Part shown: positions 1 to 5,591 of the stretch, piece after piece
Position numbering within the stretch: position 1 is the stretch's first letter
Layout: every line of letters begins with the position of its first letter
NCBI GenBank assembly: GCA_902766325.1
Contig: CACXDF010000212.1
Coordinates: forward strand, 1 to 5,591
Source: an uncultured Eubacteriales bacterium
Lineage (GTDB): Bacteria; Bacillota; Clostridia; Christensenellales; DTU072
Direction: 5' to 3'
Length of the DNA: 5,591 bases
Translations under genes and position numbers: made by a program
The notes under the pieces: model-generated
The model's input: only the letters and a program-made list of their open reading frames with translations
Told to the model about the DNA's origin: nothing
Database searches by the model: none

Positions 1-455
1 AAGACGTCTGTACGATCATTCGTTTAAAACCGTTAAAGGACGTTTTTATTCCCAAAAACATCACTTTCATGTCAATCGACTTCATCTTTGGATTGGAACA
101 AAGAGCATTTTCTGTCGCGGAGGACAATCCCGTTTATGAAACGAACGGAGACTATCTTATCGAAAAAAGCACCAAAACGCTGAAACGGGCATGGGATGAT
201 GCGACTTTACCGGACGATGGGAGCGTCGAAATCATTGATGATTATGCATTTTACGATTGTAAAGCAGAAGAAATATTTCTTCCGTCTTCAATTAAAACAA
301 TCAGAAAAAAAGCGTTTTTGCAGTATAATAATTTAACGACAATACATTTTGCCGGAACGATTCAGGAATGGAGATCTATTGTCAATGAACTCACGGACTG
401 TAATAAATACACCATTGTATGCTTGGATGGGACAATTTACAGAATAAACCCTTGA
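1..455 (+). CDS. BspA-like leucine-rich repeat (LRR_5) protein, C-terminal part; 5' end outside window
   Basis: This is the 3' end of a larger repeat protein; the reading frame is open from base 3 to the TGA at 453-455 and gives 150 residues. In fragment numbering, residues 15-19 (FIPKN), 77-86 (IIDDYAFYDC) and 93-105 (a LPSSIKTIRKKAF strand-turn) are successive LRR_5 units. The ending GTIQEW (118-123) followed by VCLDGTI (139-145) is typical of where BspA-like arrays finish. An ATG at 69 is the first Met in frame. It lacks a Shine-Dalgarno sequence, and the repeat pattern continues upstream of it, so it is not the real start. Proteins of this family are usually secreted or surface-exposed and bind host or matrix molecules, but no signal peptide can be checked here. 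No membrane segment, LPXTG motif or other anchor follows the repeats. G+C is about 38% over 61-420, lower than the genes to the right. The family call is firm; the function is not known. Confidence 0.82.
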   Translation, partial: DVCTIIRLKPLKDVFIPKNITFMSIDFIFGLEQRAFSVAEDNPVYETNGDYLIEKSTKTLKRAWDDATLPDDGSVEIIDDYAFYDCKAEEIFLPSSIKTIRKKAFLQYNNLTTIHFAGTIQEWRSIVNELTDCNKYTIVCLDGTIYRINP

Positions 456-478
456 TCCGGATCGTGATCGTGGAGCCT

Positions 479-515
479 TAAAAAAAACGACCTTTTTTTA
501 TTAATTATTAAAAAA
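479..515. terminator. Possible weak bidirectional A/T hairpin terminator between convergent genes
   Basis: A run of eight A (480-487), a short spacer CGACC (488-492) and seven T (493-499) can fold into an A/T-only hairpin that reads similarly on both strands. The T run can instead pair with six A at 510-515. It lies 24 bases after the stop of the repeat protein and 57 bases after the stop of the acyltransferase, where both transcripts should end. There is no G/C-rich stem, so it is not a classical intrinsic terminator. The rest of 456-571 holds a 10-base palindrome (454-463), a six-base direct repeat GATCGT (460-471) and another palindrome (552-561), with no gene visible. Confidence 0.3.
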
Positions 516-571
516 CGCGACCCGATACGACAGAATAATCATTCCATCACATATGCGCATAAGAACATACT

Positions 572-1837
572 TTAATGAATGTATTCGTGAAAGAACGCGC
601 ATGGGATATAATCGGAAAGAAGTTTAAAAAATGCTTTTTCCGTTTTGTCCGATACGATCTTGCGTAAAAAAGTGATCTCCGTTTTATCTTTATAAGAAAG
701 TACGCCTACGTTTTCCGGCGTGCGCGCGTTACAGTTGACGATGAACATAAAACGCCTGACTCGGTCAGTCTCGGGGAAGTCAACTTTGCCGATATTGGAG
801 AGGATCATGGTTTGCCGAGGCATTTTACCGAGGCCCCTGCCCCAGAGAGAAACTCTTCTTTTGATTTGGTAAGGCATAGCCGCCATAAGCGGATTCTTAC
901 TCATGAGCGATGAGAAAGAGAGTTTTTTGCGCAATTCTTCTTCGTTAAGTTGTTTTTTCATTTCTTCGCCGATGATCCCGATCAGGTTTTCAACGGTAAA
1001 GTCAACGTCTTTACCGATATTGCAACGAGCGAAACCGGTGAAATTAAGAAGCGTTTCCGACGGGAAAAACTTCCGATAATTGACTGGAATAAAAAAGACG
1101 TAATTATGCTTGCGCGGGGTGGTATCGTGACTTACGGACACCGCCATAGACAGGAGCGCGGCCAAAAAGACGGTAATGGAACAGCCGTGCGCCCTCGCCG
1201 CGTTCAGAAGGTCGACCGTGTCGCACGAAACCCTGTTGCAGTCGAACTTGTTACCGGGTAAAAACTCGCCCGTCGGCCCGAAAGCATAGCCGCCCGCCAT
1301 GTTCTTTGCGCCCGAAACAAGGGGGTATTTTTTATAATATTTTTCAAAAGCGTCTTCGTTTTCGCCCACTCTCCATTGCTCGTGAAAGGGTCGTACGCCT
1401 TTTTCGGGCAGATCTGTACCGGTCAGACGCAAATACGTGTGAAGTACGGTTTTTAAAAACTCCATCGCGCCGTTCGCGTCGGAAAGCGCGTGGAAAAAGA
1501 TCATATGGACGAATCGACCGCTGATCTCCGTTATGAAAGGATACCCGTTGTTATGCGGAAAAGAAATAGGCTCGAGCAAAAAATTTCTTTTTTCGGTCAG
1601 AATATACGGCTTATCGTTTTCCTCGAAAAAAGGGCGATAAAAACCGTGACGAATACGGACTTTAAAAAAAGGATACCGCTCGAAAGATAAGTTGATCGCG
1701 GCAAGAAACAGGGTCTTATCGATATTTTCGGATAATTCGGCCGCAAGACCGAAAAGACTTTGAGAAGTCTTTGTGACGACCATCGGGTAGATGGTCGCGG
1801 AATTATCCATACGATATCGAGCGAGCTTTTTTTTCAT
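572..1837 (-). CDS. HxxxD acyltransferase, alcohol acetyltransferase / condensation-domain-like
   Basis: This 421-residue protein belongs to the chloramphenicol-acetyltransferase-like superfamily that includes alcohol acetyltransferases and NRPS condensation domains. Members move an acyl group from a CoA or carrier donor to a hydroxyl or amine. The key motif is HALSD at residues 116-120, with H116 as the expected general base. Other visible landmarks are an N-terminal RYRMDNSATIYP segment (7-18), PVNYRKFFPS (251-260) and SNIGKVDFP (347-355), which resembles the late strand lining the tunnel in this fold. The family's N-terminal (Y/R)xxDN-A pattern is present, so the ATG at 1837 is preferred over Met10. 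No signal peptide or transmembrane helix is evident, so it is probably cytoplasmic. Its ATG overlaps the nadK stop as ATGA, with only a weak GGGA (1841-1844) in front, so translation is probably coupled to nadK. The substrate is unknown. The acyltransferase family call is good; 'alcohol acetyltransferase' is an approximate label. Confidence 0.75.
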   Translation of the reverse strand: MKKKLARYRMDNSATIYPMVVTKTSQSLFGLAAELSENIDKTLFLAAINLSFERYPFFKVRIRHGFYRPFFEENDKPYILTEKRNFLLEPISFPHNNGYPFITEISGRFVHMIFFHALSDANGAMEFLKTVLHTYLRLTGTDLPEKGVRPFHEQWRVGENEDAFEKYYKKYPLVSGAKNMAGGYAFGPTGEFLPGNKFDCNRVSCDTVDLLNAARAHGCSITVFLAALLSMAVSVSHDTTPRKHNYVFFIPVNYRKFFPSETLLNFTGFARCNIGKDVDFTVENLIGIIGEEMKKQLNEEELRKKLSFSSLMSKNPLMAAMPYQIKRRVSLWGRGLGKMPRQTMILSNIGKVDFPETDRVRRFMFIVNCNARTPENVGVLSYKDKTEITFLRKIVSDKTEKAFFKLLSDYIPCAFFHEYIH

Positions 1838-2655
1838 TGTTCCCAGGTGGAAAGTTTGTTTCTGAGGACGGTAAAGAAGCTACCCTCGGACAAGCGAATG
1901 AGAGTAAAGGTTTGTTCCGAAATAGAGACGTTTACGGAAGAATCGGTAGATAAAGAAGCTACGTTTTCTCCGTCGACGTTGATAAAAGCGGGCTCGTCGG
2001 CACTCTTTACCGTAAGCGTGACGACATCGTCGCCGCCGATGACGACGGGGCGCGTGGTCAAAGAATGCGCGCAAACGGGCGTGACGACCATACTGCGGGA
2101 GTTGGGCGTCAGGATGGGGCCGCCTGCGGACAGGTTATAGGCCGTAGAGCCTGTGGGAGTCGCGACGATCATGCCGTCGGCGCGTACCGGTTCTATCCGT
2201 TGTCCGTTCACACCGATCTCGAGTCCGAGAACGTGCGCGGAAGCGCGGTGCAGGACGGCTTCGTTAACGCCGGTGACGACCTTATCCCCTATTTCTATTT
2301 TGAGCGTGACGCGCTCTTCGGTAGAATAGCGACCGCCGAGTATGGAAGCAAGAGCATTTTCCGTTTTTTCGGGATCGATGTCGGCAAGATAGCCCACTTT
2401 GCCGGTGTTGATACCGGCAAAGGGCTTTTGCCAAGAAATAAATCTTTTGATGTTTTTCAGCATGGTACCGTCGCCGCCGAAGACTAAAATGCAGTCGACT
2501 GCGTCTTTTCCCGGACAAACGTCCGCGTCGAACAAACCTTTATCTTCTTCTCGGCAATAGACGCCGCAACCGTTTTTTTTCAAAAATTCAACGGCCCTTT
2601 TAACAAAGGGAAGAGAATTGCGTTTGAAGTTCGGCGCCAGCAGAAAGTTTTTCAT
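1834..2655 (-). CDS. nadK: NAD kinase (ATP-NAD kinase)
   Basis: NAD kinase phosphorylates the 2'-hydroxyl of the adenosine ribose of NAD+ to make NADP+, the sole route to NADP in most bacteria; it is a cytoplasmic oligomer. The 273-residue length is normal for the family. Diagnostic motifs are all present: GGDGT at residues 60-64 (phosphate-donor site and catalytic Asp62), NE at 131-132 (NAD ribose contact), DGMIVATPTGSTAY at 160-173, the CAHSLTTRPVV segment at 195-205, and NVDG at 226-229. The C-terminal LSEGSFFTVLRNKL (255-268) is also typical. The ATG at 2655 gives a complete N-terminal strand and is preceded by a closely spaced AGGAA (2658-2662). It starts 11 bases after ilvE stops, and its TGA overlaps the next gene's ATG by four bases, so it sits inside an operon. 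Codons 26-28 contain a run of eight A. Function is confident. Confidence 0.96.
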   Translation of the reverse strand: MKNFLLAPNFKRNSLPFVKRAVEFLKKNGCGVYCREEDKGLFDADVCPGKDAVDCILVFGGDGTMLKNIKRFISWQKPFAGINTGKVGYLADIDPEKTENALASILGGRYSTEERVTLKIEIGDKVVTGVNEAVLHRASAHVLGLEIGVNGQRIEPVRADGMIVATPTGSTAYNLSAGGPILTPNSRSMVVTPVCAHSLTTRPVVIGGDDVVTLTVKSADEPAFINVDGENVASLSTDSSVNVSISEQTFTLIRLSEGSFFTVLRNKLSTWEQ

Positions 2656-2657
2656 GA

Positions 2658-2662
2658 TTCCT
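2658..2662 (-). promoter_or_regulatory. Shine-Dalgarno of nadK
   Basis: AGGAA on the - strand lies in the 11-base gap between the ilvE stop and the nadK ATG, only two bases from the start codon. The spacing is shorter than ideal, so ribosomes finishing ilvE may help load nadK. Confidence 0.5.
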
Positions 2663-2666
2663 ATTT

Positions 2667-3722
2667 TCAGTTAACGTGAACGACCCAACCGAATTCGTCC
2701 GCGGCGGTGCCGTTCTGAATGGACGTGATACGGTCGTAGGCATGACGGGAGATGGGTCCCATTTCGTTGTTGTTGATGATAAGGTCTTCTCCGCGGAAGT
2801 TCAGCACGCCTACCGGAGAAATAACGGCGGCGGTACCCGAACCGAACACTTCGTTCAAGCGGCCTTCTTTATGCGCCTTGACGATCTCGTCGGTGGAGAT
2901 ACGTCTTTCTTCTACCTTGTAGCCGTCCTTTTGGAGCACTTCGATAACGCTGCGTCTGGTAACGCCGTGAAGGATGGAACCGACGAGCGCAGGGGTGATG
3001 ACAACGCCGTCAATGACGAAGAAGATATTCATAGCGCCCACTTCTTCGACGTATTTATGTTCCTTTCCGTCGAGCCACAGCACCTGATCGTAGCCTTTTT
3101 TGTTGGCCATTTCTCCGGCAAAGAGGCTGGCGGCATAGTTACCCATGCACTTGCATTCTCCGGTTCCGCCCAGGGGAGCGCGGACCATCTCTTCCTCGAC
3201 GAGAATCTTGGTGGGTTGAAGTCCGTGCGCATAGTAGCTGCCGACGGGCGACAGGATGATAAAGAAGATATAGTTATGGGCGGCATGTACGCCGAGCGCC
3301 TTGTCGTTGGCGATCATAAAAGGACGGATATAAAGAGCCGTGCCGGGAGCGGTCGGGATCCAATCCTGATCGATAACGAGGAGCTGTTTCAGTCCGTCCA
3401 TGACAAGCTCGATGTCGACGTTGGGCATGCAGAGACGATCGGCGGACTTGTTCAGACGTCTGAGGTTATCGTAGGCGCGGAACATAGTGATCTTTCCTTC
3501 CGGGGTCTTGTAGGCCTTCATTCCTTCGAAGATGCCCTGTCCATAGTGGAGCACGTTGGTGCAGGGATCCATAGGAACGGGTTCGTAGGGACGGATCTCG
3601 GGTTCGTTCCACTTCCCGTCCGAATAGGTCATCGTCAACATGTGATCGGTAAAGTACTTACCGAAGCCCAGCTTGCTGAAGTCGGGTTTGACCTTTTTGT
3701 TTTTCGTAAGCGTAATTTTCAT
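2667..3722 (-). CDS. ilvE: Branched-chain amino acid aminotransferase (class IV, eukaryote-like type)
   Basis: This enzyme exchanges the amino group between glutamate and the 2-oxo acids of valine, leucine and isoleucine, using pyridoxal phosphate. It is the final biosynthetic step and the reversible first step of breakdown. At 351 residues it has the length of the longer BCAT type (ilvE_II, like human BCAT) rather than the roughly 310-residue E. coli form. Visible family signatures are LHYGQGIFEGMKAY (58-71), FRAYDNLRRLNKSADRLCMP (81-100), the PLP-binding lysine K191 in CKCMGNYAASL (190-200), QVLWLDG (213-219), EEVGAMNIFFV (226-236) and FGSGTAAVISPVG (293-305). The ATG at 3722 follows an excellent GGGAGG at a five-base spacing, so the start is well supported. 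A 43-base gap separates it from the upstream YigZ-family gene, the largest gap in the array, and nadK follows after 11 bases. Function is confident. Confidence 0.96.
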   Translation of the reverse strand: MKITLTKNKKVKPDFSKLGFGKYFTDHMLTMTYSDGKWNEPEIRPYEPVPMDPCTNVLHYGQGIFEGMKAYKTPEGKITMFRAYDNLRRLNKSADRLCMPNVDIELVMDGLKQLLVIDQDWIPTAPGTALYIRPFMIANDKALGVHAAHNYIFFIILSPVGSYYAHGLQPTKILVEEEMVRAPLGGTGECKCMGNYAASLFAGEMANKKGYDQVLWLDGKEHKYVEEVGAMNIFFVIDGVVITPALVGSILHGVTRRSVIEVLQKDGYKVEERRISTDEIVKAHKEGRLNEVFGSGTAAVISPVGVLNFRGEDLIINNNEMGPISRHAYDRITSIQNGTAADEFGWVVHVN

Positions 3723-3727
3723 ATTTA

Positions 3728-3733
3728 CCTCCC
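3728..3733 (-). promoter_or_regulatory. Strong Shine-Dalgarno of ilvE
   Basis: GGGAGG (extended GGGAGGT) on the - strand, five bases before the ATG, is the best ribosome binding site in the window. It fixes the ilvE start and suggests ilvE is translated independently of the gene upstream. A short AACTG/CAGTT inverted repeat (3734-3738 and 3752-3756) lies immediately 5' of it. Confidence 0.85.
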
Positions 3734-3765
3734 AACTGTTTTTTATTATTGCAGTTTTTATTATT

Positions 3766-4392
3766 TTATCTTTGCGTTTCGTACGGCAAGAAGCATTCTT
3801 CTTTTTTCCGACTTACGATCTTACCGCTGAAGAGTTGTTTTTCCTTTTCCAACCACTCGTCTTCTTTTTCGGACGGATAGTAAAAGGTCAGTCGCACGCT
3901 TTGCGTATACTCGGGCGGAAGCACGACCGCGCCGAAAGCCTCGGCCAAGCGTTGAACGGTCTGATAGCCGCCGTAATCGGTCTCTATCTCCCGAACGATA
4001 CTCTTTGCTTTTTCGATCAATTTCGCGTTTTCGAGCGCTTCTTTGACCGCTTGAGAATAGGCCGTGGCCAGGCCGCCCGTTCCCAATTTGATCCCGCCGA
4101 AGTAGCGCGTTACCACGCATGCGACGTCGGTGACTTCTTTCTTTTTCAGTATCTCCGTCATCGGCACCCCGGCAGTCCCCTGCGGTTCGCCGTTGTCCGA
4201 AAACTTTTGTCTGCCGTCGCGAGTAAGGAAAGCGTAACAGTTGTGCCTTGCGTCCGGATAGTCCGAGGCAACTTTTTTGACGTAAGAAAGCCCCTCGTCG
4301 TAATCTTCAATGCCTTTTAAATGACAGATGAAGACGGATTTTTTTATTTCTATCGTCGCTTGCGACTCCCCTTGTACGGTCAGGATACGCAT
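3766..4392 (-). CDS. YigZ/IMPACT family protein (UPF0029 with DUF1949-like C-terminus)
   Basis: This 208-residue protein matches the conserved YigZ family, relatives of eukaryotic IMPACT. The N-terminal UPF0029 domain covers about residues 15-120 and carries the family hallmarks DNGEPQGTAGVP (66-77) and VVTRYFGGIKLGTGGLATAY (93-112). The remaining part, about 135-200, fits the ferredoxin-like DUF1949 domain. Eukaryotic IMPACT opposes GCN2 activation; the bacterial role is not settled, though nucleic-acid or translation-linked functions have been proposed. It is soluble, with no signal or membrane segment. The ATG at 4392 shares its A with the last base of the tyrS stop (TAATG), and no Shine-Dalgarno sequence is visible before it, so translation probably depends on ribosomes ending tyrS. 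The length is normal (about 200-215 residues). The family call is firm; the function is unresolved. Confidence 0.93.
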   Translation of the reverse strand: MRILTVQGESQATIEIKKSVFICHLKGIEDYDEGLSYVKKVASDYPDARHNCYAFLTRDGRQKFSDNGEPQGTAGVPMTEILKKKEVTDVACVVTRYFGGIKLGTGGLATAYSQAVKEALENAKLIEKAKSIVREIETDYGGYQTVQRLAEAFGAVVLPPEYTQSVRLTFYYPSEKEDEWLEKEKQLFSGKIVSRKKEECFLPYETQR

Positions 4393-5591
4393 TATGCGGG
4401 TTGAACGCGAAGGTGGACTTTTTTGCCCTTATGCAAAATGAATCCGTTGGCAACGTCGCTATCGGATATCTCGTAGCCGTAAGCGGTAACGGTCTCATCC
4501 CCGATCTTGACGCCGCCGCCGTCGATAAGACGCTTGGCCTCGCCCTTGCTCTTAGCGACTCCTACCGCGACGAGCAGGTCGACGATATTTTTATTTGCGG
4601 CAAGGTCTACGACGGCCGTGGGCATTTGGTCGGAGTTACCGCCGAAAGCGCCCCTCGCCTGTTCGAGAGCCTTTTTCGCTTCTTCCTCGCCGTGGACGAT
4701 CTTGGTAACTTCGTACGCAAGACGCTCTTTCGCGGCGTTCATGCGTTCGTCCTTATATTGCGTCAGTTCGTTGATCTCGTCCATTTCCATAAAGGTCAAG
4801 AAGCGCATACACTTATTGACGTCCGCGTCGTCGACGTTACGGAAATACTGGAAGAACTCGTACGGGGCGGTCTTGTTGGCGTCCAGCCATACCGCGCCTT
4901 TCTGGGTCTTACCCATTTTCTTGCCCTCACTGGTCGTAAGGAGCTCGAAGGTCATAGCGAAGGCGCTCTTTCCTTCTTTTCTACGGATCAGATCGGCGCC
5001 CGCAAGGATATTGGACCACTGGTCGTCGCCGCCGCATTCAAGTAAGCACCCGTACTTTCTGCAAAGAACGAGAAAGTCGTAGCTTTGCATGAGCATATAG
5101 TTGAATTCCAAGAAAGAGAGACCTCTTTCCAGACGTTGCTTAAAGCATTCGGCGGTAAGCATTCTGTTGACCGAAAAATGCGCGCCGACTTCGCGTAAAA
5201 AGTCGATATAATTAAGGTTAAGGAGCCAATCGGCATTATTGACCATCACCGCGGCGTTTTCGCCCTCGAAGCTGAAGAACTTACTCATCTGCTTCTTAAA
5301 GCACTCGCAGTTATGCGCGATCTGCTCTTTGGTCATCATACTGCGCATATCCGTTCTGCCGGAAGGGTCGCCTACCATAGCGGTACCGCCGCCGATCAAA
5401 ACAATGGGCTTATGCCCCGCCTTTTGCATATGGCTCATCGCCATAAGCGCCAAAAAGTGTCCGACGTGTAAGCTGTCCGCCGTGGGATCGAAGCCGATAT
5501 AAAACGGAACGGACTCCTTCCCCAATAATTCGTAGAGGTCGTCTTCATAGACGGTCTGCTTAATAAAGCCCCTCTCTCTGAGAATATCCAT
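4392..5591 (-). CDS. tyrS: Tyrosyl-tRNA synthetase (TyrRS, class I)
   Basis: TyrRS activates tyrosine with ATP and loads it onto tRNA-Tyr; it is a cytoplasmic homodimer. The catalytic Rossmann fold shows YIGFDPTA (31-38), the HIGH motif as HVGH (42-45), GGGTAMVGDPSGRTD (67-81), YMLMQSYD (165-172) around the tyrosine pocket, GGDDQWSN (187-194) and the KMSKS loop as KMGKT (225-229). An S4-type RNA-binding domain occupies about residues 335-397. At 399 residues it is slightly shorter than typical TyrS (about 405-424). The ATG is the last codon of the window (5589-5591). Many homologues have a few more residues before the RGxI segment, so the true start may lie just outside. The stop overlaps the YigZ-family gene by one base. 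A Tyr T-box leader is common upstream of tyrS in Firmicutes but would be beyond the edge. Identity is very confident. Confidence 0.97.
   Translation of the reverse strand: MDILRERGFIKQTVYEDDLYELLGKESVPFYIGFDPTADSLHVGHFLALMAMSHMQKAGHKPIVLIGGGTAMVGDPSGRTDMRSMMTKEQIAHNCECFKKQMSKFFSFEGENAAVMVNNADWLLNLNYIDFLREVGAHFSVNRMLTAECFKQRLERGLSFLEFNYMLMQSYDFLVLCRKYGCLLECGGDDQWSNILAGADLIRRKEGKSAFAMTFELLTTSEGKKMGKTQKGAVWLDANKTAPYEFFQYFRNVDDADVNKCMRFLTFMEMDEINELTQYKDERMNAAKERLAYEVTKIVHGEEEAKKALEQARGAFGGNSDQMPTAVVDLAANKNIVDLLVAVGVAKSKGEAKRLIDGGGVKIGDETVTAYGYEISDSDVANGFILHKGKKVHLRVQPA

Noticed and set aside
69..455. ATG at 69 as the start of a stand-alone 128-residue protein
   Set aside because: There is no ribosome binding site, and the LRR repeat pattern continues in frame upstream to the window edge, so the gene is partial.
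454..471. GATC-rich palindrome and direct repeat (GATCCGGATC, GATCGT twice) as a regulatory or methylation cluster
   Set aside because: Three GATC sites in 18 bases at a gene end are too few and short to support an operator or origin-like function.
950..1690. Three short + strand frames opposite the acyltransferase
   Set aside because: They are arginine- and lysine-rich, have no family resemblance or ribosome binding site, and lie over a well-supported gene.
3763..3789. Possible internal promoter for ilvE on the - strand: TTGCCG (3789-3784) with TAAAAT (3768-3763)
   Set aside because: The spacer is only 15 bases, or 18 to the poorer AATAAT at 3765-3760, and the A-rich gap produces -10-like strings by chance. 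Transcript start data would be needed.
2676..3830. A 384-codon open frame on the + strand opposite ilvE, longer than ilvE itself
   Set aside because: It is antisense to a gene with every BCAT signature. Its product is a low-information mix rich in Val, Asp, His and Gly with no recognisable domain, and it runs past ilvE into the opposite strand of the YigZ-family gene. No ribosome binding site supports it. It is an artefact of codon bias.
3673..4320. A + strand frame beginning with a hydrophobic stretch that looks like membrane segments
   Set aside because: The Phe/Leu-rich start comes from the complement of Lys/Glu-rich codons and the A-rich gap before ilvE; the rest is antisense to the YigZ-family gene.
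4401..5082. Two overlapping long + strand open frames opposite tyrS (4401-5045 and 4507-5082)
   Set aside because: Both are complementary to a clearly conserved tyrS, show no domain, and contradict each other in frame.

Overview
The window looks like ordinary chromosome from a Gram-positive anaerobe, most likely a gut-type member of the Clostridia. This placement is an inference. It rests on a BspA-type leucine-rich repeat protein, a fold-type IV (eukaryote-like) branched-chain aminotransferase, a TyrRS with a KMGKT loop, an acyltransferase of a kind I associate with Firmicutes, and a GGGAGG ribosome binding site. No marker gene fixes the genus.

Left edge (1-455, + strand): the 3' end of a BspA-like (LRR_5) repeat protein, probably a surface or secreted protein. 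Its start lies outside the window. Base counts over 61-420 give about 38% G+C, while sampled stretches of the rightward genes run from 42 to 62%. Between 456 and 571 is a 116-base convergent spacer with all-A/T hairpins that may serve as a weak terminator in both directions. I see no gene or RNA in it.

Remainder (572-5591, - strand): five tightly packed genes read right to left: tyrS (tyrosyl-tRNA synthetase), a YigZ/IMPACT-family protein, ilvE (branched-chain aminotransferase), nadK (NAD kinase) and an HxxxD acyltransferase related to alcohol acetyltransferases and condensation domains. The junctions are a 1-base TAATG overlap, a 43-base gap, an 11-base gap and a 4-base ATGA overlap. This spacing fits one transcript entering from beyond the right edge. 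The tyrS start codon is exactly at that edge, so its promoter, and any T-box leader, cannot be seen.

The first four genes in the array are housekeeping genes: tRNA charging, a conserved protein of unclear role, the last step of Val/Leu/Ile synthesis (or the first of their breakdown), and NADP supply. The acyltransferase is the only member without a clear role. I found no mobile element, CRISPR array, tRNA, rRNA or defence module, and no convincing evidence of a new multi-gene system. The points most worth following are the nadK-acyltransferase coupling and the partial repeat protein.
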